Below, one piece after another: positions 1-8,700 of a DNA stretch of 64,000 bases (within the stretch, counting starts at the first letter, position 1; each line of letters opens with the position of its first letter). A program made the position numbers and the translations under genes. The notes beneath the pieces were generated by a model that was not told the origin of the DNA, made no database searches, and saw only the letters and a program-made list of their open reading frames with translations. Source of the DNA: Pseudomonas sp. S30 (GTDB lineage: Bacteria > Pseudomonadota > Gammaproteobacteria > Pseudomonadales > Pseudomonadaceae). The DNA is taken from NCBI RefSeq assembly GCF_016518545.1, contig NZ_JACVTO010000021.1:1-64000 (forward strand). Direction: 5' to 3'.

Positions 1-49
1 CGGCCTGTCACGCCGGGGGTCGCGGGTTCGAGTCCCGTCCGCTGCGCCA
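1..49 (+). tRNA. tRNA-Asp (GTC), 3' part
   Basis: The window opens inside a tRNA. Visible are the anticodon arm (stem CCGGC/GCCGG in part, loop CTGTCAC, anticodon GTC), the T arm with GGTTCGAGTCC, the 3' acceptor strand and an encoded CCA at 47-49. The 5' acceptor strand, D arm and first base or so of the anticodon stem lie upstream of the window. Anticodon GTC assigns aspartate. A rho-independent terminator follows at 90-114, so this is probably the last tRNA of its transcript. Confidence 0.93.
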
Positions 50-89
50 TACTCGCACCGAGGTCGCTGAACACCTCGGAGCACAGATC

Positions 90-114
90 AAGCGACCTTC
101 TGGTCGCTTTTTTT
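90..114 (+). terminator. Rho-independent terminator after tRNA-Asp
   Basis: AGCGACC (91-97) and GGTCGCT (102-108) form a perfect 7-bp stem with a 4-base loop, followed by a run of seven T. It ends the tRNA transcript and separates it from the lipoprotein gene downstream. Confidence 0.9.
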
Positions 115-244
115 GTGCCTTCAGCCATCTCGCACGCAAGGGTGGGTGCAGCACGGCGCTGAAGCTATCTTCATCGACCGGCGGTTCCAGCCATTGCCGG
201 ATGTGTTGCACAATAGGCACCGTTCGTCTCTCCCGGAATCGACA

Positions 245-1105
245 ATGTCCAGATCTATCGTCTGCGTGGCGCTCGGGCTGACCCTGACGCTGGCGGGCCT
301 CGCAGGCTGCGCCACGAAGAAGGCGGCCGTCTACGAGCATGAAAACTTTGCCGACTCAGGTACCTTCTCGCGCAGTTTTCCAGTGGCCGAGGCTGGCTCC
401 TGCGAGGCGGCGCGGCGCGCCTTGCTCAGCCAGGGCTACATCATCACCAGCAGCGATGCCAGTCAGGTAGCCGGTAACAAGAGCTTTCAGCAGAATGCCG
501 AAAACCATCTGCAGATCAGCTTCAACATCACCTGCGTGCCGGACAGCAATGACGAGCAGCGCTCGACTATCTTCGCCAACGCCTTGCAGGACCGCTACGC
601 GCTGAAGAAGTCCAATACCTCCGCCAGCGTCGGGGTGGGCGTGCTCGGCTCCTTGTCGATGCCGATCGGCTCCACCGACGATTCGATGGTCAAGGTGGCC
701 AGCGAGACGGTGTCCTCGGCGCAGTTCTATGATCGCTATTTCGCGCTGGTGGAAAGCTATCTGCCCAAGCCACGCAAAGCGAGCCGGCTCGCGCCCAGAA
801 CCGAAGCGCCAAGCGCTGTCCCGCCCGCGCCTGCGCTGGGGCTGCCGGAACCTGCAAGCCCGGCGCCGAGCGACGCGCAGGCCGCTGCCAGCGTGCCGGC
901 TTCGACCTCCAGCACTGCGCAGACTCAGGCGCCTGCCGCCGTCCCGCTCGACGACAGCCAAGGCTCGCAGCCCGTGGCGCCACCCTCCGAGCCGGCACCA
1001 CTCGAGGTTCAGCAACCTGCTGAACAGCCCCCTGCCAGCCAGCCCCCTGTCAGCCAGCCCTCCGTCAACCCGACCGAAAGCGCCTCGCCTACGCAGAGCG
1101 AATGA
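245..1105 (+). CDS. DUF2242-type outer-envelope lipoprotein
   Basis: Predicted lipoprotein of 286 residues. The N-terminus is a signal peptide ending in a lipobox (LAGC, lipidation Cys at about residue 22), so it should be anchored in the envelope. Residues about 25-175 form a conserved globular region (VYEHENF near the start) that I recall as DUF2242, function unknown. From about 180 to the end the chain is Pro/Ala/Ser/Gln-rich with short PVSQPP-like repeats, typical of a flexible cell-wall-spanning tail. The ATG at 245 is chosen because it starts the signal peptide; an upstream in-frame start at 113 would add 44 residues that mask it and would overlap the tRNA terminator. The gene stands alone. 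The family assignment is from memory; the lipoprotein call is from the sequence. Confidence 0.8.
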   Translation: MSRSIVCVALGLTLTLAGLAGCATKKAAVYEHENFADSGTFSRSFPVAEAGSCEAARRALLSQGYIITSSDASQVAGNKSFQQNAENHLQISFNITCVPDSNDEQRSTIFANALQDRYALKKSNTSASVGVGVLGSLSMPIGSTDDSMVKVASETVSSAQFYDRYFALVESYLPKPRKASRLAPRTEAPSAVPPAPALGLPEPASPAPSDAQAAASVPASTSSTAQTQAPAAVPLDDSQGSQPVAPPSEPAPLEVQQPAEQPPASQPPVSQPSVNPTESASPTQSE

Positions 1106-1151
1106 ACCTGCGCGTGGTGTCCTCGCTCATAGCACTGTCATGATGATTTAA

Positions 1152-1166
1152 CCTGGCGCGGCCAGG
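1152..1166. repeat. Perfect inverted repeat in intergenic gap
   Basis: CCTGGC and GCCAGG flank GCG in the gap between the lipoprotein gene and the 28-codon gene. There is no T run after it, so it is not a classical terminator. It could be a weak hairpin or a protein site. Confidence 0.35.
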
Positions 1167-1210
1167 ATCATCAGCGAACACGACAACACAGAGCGAGAGA
1201 GGGCGGTGAC

Positions 1211-1297
1211 ATGGACGATTATCAGGAAGAACTGCTGGAGTTCCAGGCTTACGAACTGGATGCCTCCGAAGAGCTCGAAGACGCGACCGAACTCTAA
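1211..1297 (+). CDS. 28-residue highly acidic small protein
   Basis: ATG at 1211 follows a purine-rich ribosome-binding region (GAGAGAGGG, 1194-1203 area) and reads 28 codons to TAA at 1295-1297. The product begins MDDYQEELLEFQAYELD, has 12 Asp/Glu among 28 residues and no Lys, Arg or His, so its net charge is about -12. I believe very similar mini-proteins occur at this place in other Pseudomonas (recollection only); the function is unknown. Its last four bases overlap the 3' end of the AraC-type gene, which runs the other way. The good ribosome-binding site and extreme composition make a real gene more likely than chance. Confidence 0.6.
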   Translation: MDDYQEELLEFQAYELDASEELEDATEL

Positions 1298-2334
1298 CCC
1301 AGGCGTCGTTGCTCGCGGCGGAACGCTCCCGGGGTCAGGCCGGTCCAGCGCTTGAAGGCGCGCTGAAAGGCCTCCGCCGATGCGAACCCCAGTAAATAGG
1401 CGATTTCACCGAACGCCAGGGCCGTGTCGCGTATGTAGGTCTGCGCCAGGTCTCGGCGGGTGTCGTTGAGCAGGGTGCGAAAGCTCGAGCCCTCTTCGGC
1501 CAGTTTGCGCCGCAGCGTCCAGCTGGGCAGGTGCAACGCTCTTGCGACGTCTTCCAGGTCAGGTTCGCGACCACCGCTGAGTAGCGGGCCGAGCATGTGG
1601 ATGATGCGCTCTCCCAGGCTGCGCACGCGCGTGCGCTGGGCCAGTTCCCTTTCACACAGCTGCAGCAACTGCAACCAGGTACTGGCGCAGTGCTGCTCGT
1701 TGCGCTTCTCCAGCAGGCCCTGGTCCAGATGCAGTTGATTGCAATCGGCGCCAAATTGCACTGGCGTGCTGCACAGCCCCTGATAGCGGTCGCTGTAGGC
1801 CGGTGCCGCGAACTCGATCTGCAGACGATCTGCCGTGAGTCGACCGCCCGCCAGGGGTGACAACTGCGCCAGCCAACCGGACAGCACCGAGTCGACCACG
1901 AAGCGGTTGTAGGCGTTGTAGGGGCTGATCGAATAAAAGCGCAGCCAGGCGCCCTCGCTGTCCTCCACGAACGTGGAACTGCCCCGGTAGTTGGAGGCGT
2001 ACAGAGGCTCGAAGCGCAGCAGAGTGCGTGCCGCTTCCCCCAGCGTCGGGGCCTGTGCGGCGGTGACGCCGGCCAGGCCTGCCTGGGCCATGTGGCCGAG
2101 GCGGCCGATGCTCAGGCCCAGTGCCGGTTCATTGCACAGCGTGATGGCGGCATGGCCCAGATGCATGTAGCGCGGGATCGACAGGCGTGCGCCGGGCTCG
2201 GCCATGCGCGCTGCATCCAGGCCGTAGCGCAGCAGCAGGGGCAGGGGGTCATGGCCGCATTCGCGCACGGCGGCGCTCAACGGCTGGATGAAGCCGACCG
2301 ACAGATCGCCCAGGCGCACGCGTGGCGGGGCCAT
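1294..2334 (-). CDS. AraC/XylS-family transcriptional regulator
   Basis: 346 residues. The N-terminal two thirds resemble the arabinose-binding-type sensory domain of the AraC subgroup with a long N-terminus (FIQPLSAAVRECGHDP, then GLSIGRLGHMAQAGLAG). The C-terminal 100 residues are a double helix-turn-helix: PSWTLRRKLAEEGSSF for the first helix pair and AFGEIAYLLGFASAEAFQRAFKRWTG for the second, the AraC signature. It lies 3 bp downstream of the nitrilase-fold gene on the same strand, so the two are probably cotranscribed, with the regulator second. The effector and targets cannot be read from the sequence; divergent fadH is one candidate target by position only. Confidence 0.9.
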   Translation of the reverse strand: MAPPRVRLGDLSVGFIQPLSAAVRECGHDPLPLLLRYGLDAARMAEPGARLSIPRYMHLGHAAITLCNEPALGLSIGRLGHMAQAGLAGVTAAQAPTLGEAARTLLRFEPLYASNYRGSSTFVEDSEGAWLRFYSISPYNAYNRFVVDSVLSGWLAQLSPLAGGRLTADRLQIEFAAPAYSDRYQGLCSTPVQFGADCNQLHLDQGLLEKRNEQHCASTWLQLLQLCERELAQRTRVRSLGERIIHMLGPLLSGGREPDLEDVARALHLPSWTLRRKLAEEGSSFRTLLNDTRRDLAQTYIRDTALAFGEIAYLLGFASAEAFQRAFKRWTGLTPGAFRREQRRLG

Positions 2335-2337
2335 GCT

Positions 2338-3468
2338 CTACAACCACAGGTTCAGCAAGCGGGCGCCCTGCAGGGGCCTTCCGGCCAGGTGCTGTCCCGC
2401 CTGGAAGGCGAAGCCCTGGCCGTCGCTGCCCAGCTCCCAGAATTGCCCGCGCATGAACACGCTCAGACCGGGAAGGCCCGGATTGGCCGCCAGGGACAGC
2501 CGAGGCCAGGCCGACTGCTCGTCGACCTGGCCTCGGCTCAGCGGCAGCTGGGCGGCCGCCGGCTGATGACGGTTGCCGCGCCAGGGCGGTTGCCAACTGC
2601 CCTTGCCACTGAGAAATGCCGGGTTGACGATCAGTTGCGCCGACTGGCGTTGCAACAGCTCGTGATTGCGTGGGTACCAGCTGTCGCTGCCCACCAGCAC
2701 ACCCACGCGTCCCGCGGGGGTCTGCACCACATGCAACGGCTGACTGACGCCATCGTCGACGTAGCGGCGCATTTCACTGTCGACGTACTGCTGCAGCTGG
2801 GGTTGCCCCACAGGCGAGCCATCGCTGGCGAAGACGACGCTGGCGTTGTACAGCGGTCCGCGACCGACCTGCAGGCGACCTTCTTCGACGTAGGGGACCG
2901 GCAGCACGATGGAACCGGCCACCACGGTGACGCCGAACTCGCGCGCCAGGCCACCGAACAGCTGTTGGTAATCGGCGGCCATCTGTCCCGCCTTCATGCG
3001 CAGGTGGGCATCGGCGCGGCGATCGTCGCCGGTGGCGGCCAGCATGGCCAGGCCATAGCGCAGCGGGTTGCTCAGCTCCAGCCACTGCCAGGCCTCGCGC
3101 AGGCGCGTGACCTGGTACACCTCGTTCTTTTCCCCGCGGGCCCAGAGCCAGGTGCCGATGTGTTCCGGGAACACCACCACGGTGCGTGGATTGAGCAGCC
3201 CCTGGTCCTGGGCCTGGTGCAGATAGGCCGACAACTTGCGGTGCAGGCGTTGCAGGTTCTGGTAGTCGGTGGGGTAGAGCAAGGGTTCGACGCCCAGCAG
3301 GTTGCCGCGCTCGCCGGGCACACCCTGGTCGAGCACCAGTTCGATGCGCAGGTCGGACAGGTAGTGGCCCTCGGGCCGTTTTTGGGTCCAGAAGCCATAG
3401 CCGCCGAGGGCCACCATCAACACCAGCGCCAGGGCGCTTGCCAGAAGCTTTCGCATGAAGCGGTACAT
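2338..3468 (-). CDS. Membrane-anchored nitrilase-fold protein, catalytic residues lost
   Basis: About 376 residues. An N-terminal hydrophobic helix (about 8-26) gives a signal anchor, followed by a carbon-nitrogen hydrolase (nitrilase superfamily) fold. The nucleophile-strand motif normally written RxGVxICYDxRFP reads RVGVLVGSDSWYP, so the catalytic Cys is Gly (about residue 260). The region after YNASVVFASDG, which should carry the catalytic Lys, has none. The Glu of VVFPEH (about 102) is kept. Classical amidase activity is therefore unlikely; it may be a pseudoenzyme or use other chemistry. The start is uncertain: GTG at 3471, ATG at 3468 and ATG at 3453 are all possible; AAGG lies just before 3468. 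Upstream of the AraC regulator, divergent from fadH. Confidence 0.75.
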   Translation of the reverse strand: MYRFMRKLLASALALVLMVALGGYGFWTQKRPEGHYLSDLRIELVLDQGVPGERGNLLGVEPLLYPTDYQNLQRLHRKLSAYLHQAQDQGLLNPRTVVVFPEHIGTWLWARGEKNEVYQVTRLREAWQWLELSNPLRYGLAMLAATGDDRRADAHLRMKAGQMAADYQQLFGGLAREFGVTVVAGSIVLPVPYVEEGRLQVGRGPLYNASVVFASDGSPVGQPQLQQYVDSEMRRYVDDGVSQPLHVVQTPAGRVGVLVGSDSWYPRNHELLQRQSAQLIVNPAFLSGKGSWQPPWRGNRHQPAAAQLPLSRGQVDEQSAWPRLSLAANPGLPGLSVFMRGQFWELGSDGQGFAFQAGQHLAGRPLQGARLLNLWL

Positions 3469-3647
3469 CACCTTGAACGAGTGCGATAGCCAAGGGTAAT
3501 CGCGCTGCGCGGCTGGATCAATGAATTGTCAGTTTCGATCATTGAGCCTGTTCAAACGCCTGTTTAATGTCGCTGCCAGACAACCGACGGACGCCCTTCG
3601 AAGGCGCCCGCACTTTCCGTGAATACGCCGACTGTGGAGCCTTTCCC

Positions 3648-5684
3648 ATGGCAGCCCGACCTTATCCGCACCTGCTCGCGCCCCTCGACCTGGGCTTCAC
3701 CACCTTGCGCAACCGCACCCTGATGGGCTCGATGCACACCGGCCTGGAGGAGCGCCCCGGCGGCTTCGAGCGCATGGCCACGTATTTCGCCGAGCGGGCC
3801 CGTGGCGGGGTCGGGTTGATGGTCACCGGTGGCATCGCGCCGAACGATGAGGGCGGTGTCTATGCCGGCGCTGCCAAGCTCAGCACAGAACAGGAGGCCG
3901 ACCAGCATCGGCAGGTCACCGAGGCGGTGCATGCCGCGGGCGGCAAGATCTGTCTGCAGATCCTGCATGCCGGCCGCTACGCCTACAGCCCGCGGCAGGT
4001 GGCGCCCAGCGCGATCCAGGCGCCGATCAATCCGTTCAAGCCGCAGGAACTGGACGAGGCGGGTATCCAGAAGCAGATCGACGATTTCGTCACCTGTGCG
4101 CGGCTGGCCCAGCGCGCTGGCTACGACGGGGTCGAGATCATGGGTTCGGAAGGGTATTTCATCAACCAGTTCCTCGCCGCCCACACCAACCAGCGCAGCG
4201 ACCGCTGGGGCGGCAGCTATGAGAACCGCATGCGCTTGGCCGTGGAGATCGTGCAGCGGGTGCGCGAAGCGGTGGGCGAAGCCTTCATCATCATTTTCCG
4301 CCTGTCGATGCTCGACCTGGTCGAGGGTGGCAGCGATTGGCTGGAAATCGAGCAGTTGGCCAAGGCCGTCGAGCGCGCCGGGGCCACCCTGATCAACACC
4401 GGCATCGGCTGGCACGAGGCACGGATCCCGACCATCGCCACCAAGGTGCCACGCGCGGCATTCAGCAAAGTCACCGCCAAGCTGCGCGGTGCCGTGAGCC
4501 TGCCGTTGATCACCACCAACCGCATCAATACACCCGAGGTGGCCGAGCGCGTGCTGGCCGAGGGCGATGCCGACATGGTCTCCATGGCCAGGCCGTTTCT
4601 GGCCGATCCGGAGTTCGTCAACAAGGCGGCGCAGGGGCGCGCGGCGGCGATCAATACCTGCATCGGCTGCAACCAGGCGTGCCTGGATCATACCTTCGGC
4701 GGCAAGCTGACCAGTTGCCTGGTCAACCCCAGGGCCTGTCACGAGACCGAACTGAACTACCTGCCCGTGGCCACGGCCAAGCGCATCGCCGTGGTCGGGG
4801 CTGGACCTGCCGGGCTGGCCGCCGCGAGCGTGGCCGCCCAGCGCGGTCATCGGGTGACCCTGTTCGATGCCTCGGCCCAGATCGGCGGGCAGTTCAACGT
4901 CGCCAAACGCGTGCCGGGCAAGGAGGAGTTCTTCGAAACCTTGCGTTACTTCAGCAATAAGCTCGAGGAGACCGGCGTGGAGCTGCGCCTGAACACCCAG
5001 GTGGGTGTCGAGGACCTGGTCGCCGGTGGCTTCGACGAAGTGATCCTGGCCACCGGCATCGTTCCCCGCACGCCGGACATCGTGGGCATCGAGCATGCCA
5101 AGGTGCTCGGTTACCTGGACGTGCTGCTGCAACGCAAGCCGGTAGGCCAGCGGGTGGCGGTGATCGGTGCGGGCGGCATCGGTTTCGATGTGTCCGAGTA
5201 CCTGGTGCACAGTGGGACCTCCACCAGCCTGGATCGCGAGGCGTTCTGGCGCGAATGGGGCATCGATCCCAGCCTGAATGCCCGTGGCGGTGTGGCCGGC
5301 GTTCATCCGCAACCGCTCGCCCCGGCCCGCCAGGTCTACCTGCTGCAGCGCAAGCAGAGCAAGGTCGGCGACGGGCTGGGCAAGACCACCGGCTGGATTC
5401 ATCGCACCGGCCTGAAGAACAAGCAGGTACAGATGCTCAATGGCGTGGACTACCTGAAGATCGACGACCAGGGTCTGCATGTGCGCATCGGTGACGGCGA
5501 ACCGCAGGTGCTGGCGGTGGACAACGTGATCATCTGCGCGGGCCAGGAGCCGCAGCGCGAACTGCACGAAGGGCTGCTCGCCAAGGGCCAGTCGGTGCAC
5601 CTGATCGGCGGCGCCGACGTGGCGGCCGAGCTCGATGCCAAGCGCGCCATCGACCAGGGTTCGCGATTGGCCGCCAGCCTTTGA
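3648..5684 (+). CDS. fadH: 2,4-dienoyl-CoA reductase (NADPH)
   Basis: 678 residues, close to the E. coli enzyme (about 672). It reduces 2,4-dienoyl-CoA so that unsaturated fatty acids with even-position double bonds can complete beta-oxidation in the cytoplasm. N-terminal FMN-binding old-yellow-enzyme barrel (LDLGFTTLRNRTLMGSMHTGLE; active-site region GSEGYFINQFLAAHTNQRSD). The 4Fe-4S cluster Cys are at 338, 341, 345 and 357 (CIGCNQAC...TSC). The C-terminal half has two nucleotide-binding Rossmann motifs (VVGAGPAGLAAA for FAD, VIGAGGIGFDV for NADPH). ATG 3648 is chosen because GGAG lies about 8 bases before it and the protein then begins MAARPYPHLLAPL, as in the family; a longer in-frame reading exists. 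Monocistronic by spacing. Confidence 0.95.
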   Translation: MAARPYPHLLAPLDLGFTTLRNRTLMGSMHTGLEERPGGFERMATYFAERARGGVGLMVTGGIAPNDEGGVYAGAAKLSTEQEADQHRQVTEAVHAAGGKICLQILHAGRYAYSPRQVAPSAIQAPINPFKPQELDEAGIQKQIDDFVTCARLAQRAGYDGVEIMGSEGYFINQFLAAHTNQRSDRWGGSYENRMRLAVEIVQRVREAVGEAFIIIFRLSMLDLVEGGSDWLEIEQLAKAVERAGATLINTGIGWHEARIPTIATKVPRAAFSKVTAKLRGAVSLPLITTNRINTPEVAERVLAEGDADMVSMARPFLADPEFVNKAAQGRAAAINTCIGCNQACLDHTFGGKLTSCLVNPRACHETELNYLPVATAKRIAVVGAGPAGLAAASVAAQRGHRVTLFDASAQIGGQFNVAKRVPGKEEFFETLRYFSNKLEETGVELRLNTQVGVEDLVAGGFDEVILATGIVPRTPDIVGIEHAKVLGYLDVLLQRKPVGQRVAVIGAGGIGFDVSEYLVHSGTSTSLDREAFWREWGIDPSLNARGGVAGVHPQPLAPARQVYLLQRKQSKVGDGLGKTTGWIHRTGLKNKQVQMLNGVDYLKIDDQGLHVRIGDGEPQVLAVDNVIICAGQEPQRELHEGLLAKGQSVHLIGGADVAAELDAKRAIDQGSRLAASL

Positions 5685-5703
5685 CCTGCGACCAGGGCCT
5701 GAC

Positions 5704-5723
5704 GGCGCTACATAGTTAGCGCC
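5704..5723. repeat. Inverted repeat after fadH
   Basis: GGCGCTA and TAGCGCC form a perfect 7-bp stem with a 6-base loop, 20 bp after the fadH stop. No T run follows. It could weakly terminate fadH or act as an RNA 3'-end stabiliser before the toxin-like gene. Confidence 0.4.
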
Positions 5724-5774
5724 AGGGACGCAGCGGGGCGCAGCAAGCTCCGGGCTTTACGCCGGAGAGTGCCG

Positions 5775-8700
5775 ATGACTTCCCCCGACCGTCCCGCCGC
5801 GCGGGTGGCGCACCTGCCTGATGGGCTGCCCGAGATCGCCAACCTGCCGTCGCTGTCCCAGGCGGCTCGTGCCTTGTTCGAGGCGCGGCTGCCCGGGGTG
5901 CTGGCGCTCGAGCTGTACCTGCTGACCCTGGCGCCCGAGGATGGCCTCGGGCAGCGCCAGGTGCTCGAGGCCCGGCCCCTGACCCGAGTGCTGGAAGGGG
6001 TCCGTCGCGGCCAGCCTGTCCCCAGCCATGCCTTCGAACCCGAGCGTGGCGCGTTGTCCGTGCGCGCCGAGGTGCTCCAGGCGCCGCCTGCGGCGATGGC
6101 CCTGACCCTGTCCCGGCTGCGCGAGGTGTTGAACGGTATCGCGCCGATGCAGGTGCAGGCGCGTCTGCTGCAAGATGCGCTGGCCTACTGGGAAGTGCCG
6201 CCGAGTCTGTCCGAGGACAGCCGGCGCCTGACCATGCAGCGCCAGATTCGCCAGAGCCTGCGCAGTGCGCTGACGTCGTTCAGCGCTGCCGGTTGGCTGG
6301 CAATGTCCACCAGGACCATGGTCGAGGACATCGTCGCTCATCCACGCCTGATCGATCGCAGCATCCGGCGAGGCGTCTACGCCGTGATCGCGAGGGCCGC
6401 AGGCGGTGGGCAGGACATTGTCCTGCCAGGCGTGGTGGCGTTGTCCACGGAGCCGGCCGGGTTCAGTCCGGCGCACACGGGGGTCACCGAGCGCCAGACG
6501 CTGACCGGGCCCTGCGTGCTTTATTGCACCGGCTATTTCGGTTTCGTCAACGCGTACGCGCATTTGCAGCAAGCGCTGACCTGGCTGGCCACCGCCCTTG
6601 GTGGACAGGGGCCTTGGTTGCAGACGTTGCTGCGGCGCCTGGGGCCTGCAGCCCAAGCGCAGCTGATGCAGGAACGAACGCGCCCCGACGGTCGCTTCGA
6701 GGTGTTCGCCAGGCCTATCGACGACAACTTCTTCGAGGTGCTGGCCGAGCAACAGATCGCGGCCTGGCGCGACAGCGCGCAAACGGACGAAACCTCGCTG
6801 TGGGACTCCAGGCTGGGGCTGGACGTCTCGGTGGCGCGCACGCAACGCATCGTACAGGCCTTCATGGACCACAGGCTGGCATTGCGAGCCCGACTGCCAC
6901 TCGGACTGCGCGAGTTGTCGCAGGCGCGCCAGGCTGACCTGGACCGGTTGATCGCAGCGTTGTTCGAACAGCGGCGGTCGGCGGCTCGCTTCTGGGCGGC
7001 GCTGCCCTCGTTCGACACTTTCGCCCGCGAGCGGATCGCGGCAGCACTGGCGCTGGATGGCATCCAGGCCGACCCCGCCGCGATCGGCGTGACCATCACC
7101 GTCACCGAATTCTCCGCCGAACAGGTCGGGTCCGAGCTGGCGCCTGGAGTCGATCCGGATCGCGGCCATGCCCAGACACGGGTCATCGACTGCACGCTGC
7201 TGGAGTACCTGGCCATGCGCATGGAGGCTCGCGCCGATGCCCATTGGCAGGTCGAGCTACACCCTTCGGGCGAATCGTTGCCCCCCCGTCTGACGCTGTC
7301 CTACCTCAAGACCCTGGGCCAACGGCTGAACCTACCTCAGCGCTACGCACAGAAGATCGCCGACACGACGCAACGCGCACGCGCAGGCGAGCGTGAGGCG
7401 GCGCTTGGGCAGATCGAAACCCAGCTGCGCCTGGACGCGCTGCTGGCCAATGCCTGCGGCGCACTCGACGACTCCGGACATGCGCTGGTGGTCGACGCGT
7501 TGGCCGCTGCCGGCCATCGCCAGCCGTCCACCCGGGTCGAGGGCCTGACCATCGCGGGCAACTCGGTGCGCGACGTGCTGATCTTCTCCCGCGCCGGGGA
7601 GTCCTCGATCGTCTGTTACCTGCCGGGCCATCCGACCGGGCAGCCATTCAAGCGCTGGCATTCGCGCAGCGGCTTGTTCAGCCTCATGCAGCAGGATCTG
7701 CACGGCATGGACCCGACGGTGACCTGGACCGCTGCGGTGCGCTACTGGCTGCAACGGTTCGGCAAGCACCAGCATGCCAGCGTGTTTCCGGCATTGCGGC
7801 ACATCGCCGAGGGCAAGGGGGGTGAGCGGATCGCGACGGTGCTGATCGGCAAGCCTCTGGCGCTCCAGCTGTTCGACTACCGTCTGGCCTTCCTGTCCGC
7901 CGAGGCGGACAGCCTGGCGCTGTCCGATGCCGAACTGGCGCTGGAGCGGGGTCTGGACATCGCGGTGATGGTGTTTCGTCTGGTCAGTGCCGTCATACCG
8001 GCCCGCCTCATGACGGTACTGGACCTGGCCGAGCTGGGCTATTACCTGTTCAGCGGCTACGCAGCCTATGCCCAGGGCCAGAAGGAGCAGGCGGGCGATT
8101 ATGTGCTGGAGGCGCTGAGCAGTGTTTCCGGCCTGGCCAATGCCCGCTTGCCGCGACTGCGTTGGGGAGCCCCCGCGCAGGTGCCGATGCGCTTGCGGTC
8201 AGTGGCGGCGGGGCTGTCGCTGGAGCCTCTGCCGACGACTACGCCCAGCGCCGGACTGCGGCGGATCGAGTCGGGTATTCGCAAGGGGCTGTTCGTTGCC
8301 GATGATGGCTTGCATGTCATGCTCGACGGGCGCTCGTATCGGGTGTACGAAGTTCTGGACCCGCTGCAGGGCACTTCGCGGTTCTACCTCGGAGAAGGCG
8401 AGCATGCCCTGGCCCGCTCCTTGTTCTCGAACCCGGATACCCGCGTGCACCGGGAGCCTGGCGGCCATCGCTGGCGCATCGTGCCACGCCTGGGGCTGCG
8501 CGGTGGGATGGAGCTGTCGACGGTCGGCCGCGGCGCTGCGCCGGGGCATCTGCGCGGCGTGCGCAGCAGTGAGGTCAGGGGCAGCGTCGAGCATCGGATC
8601 GATGATGGCGTGCGTAGCCAGGTGGTGTATTTCGATCTGGATGTCTGTTGCTGGTATTCACCTGAGCACCGGCTGTTCTATGAATACGACGCTGGCGCCG

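Noticed and set aside
1152..1166. Terminator of the DUF2242 lipoprotein gene
   Set aside because: The 6-bp dyad lacks a following T run; kept only as a repeat.
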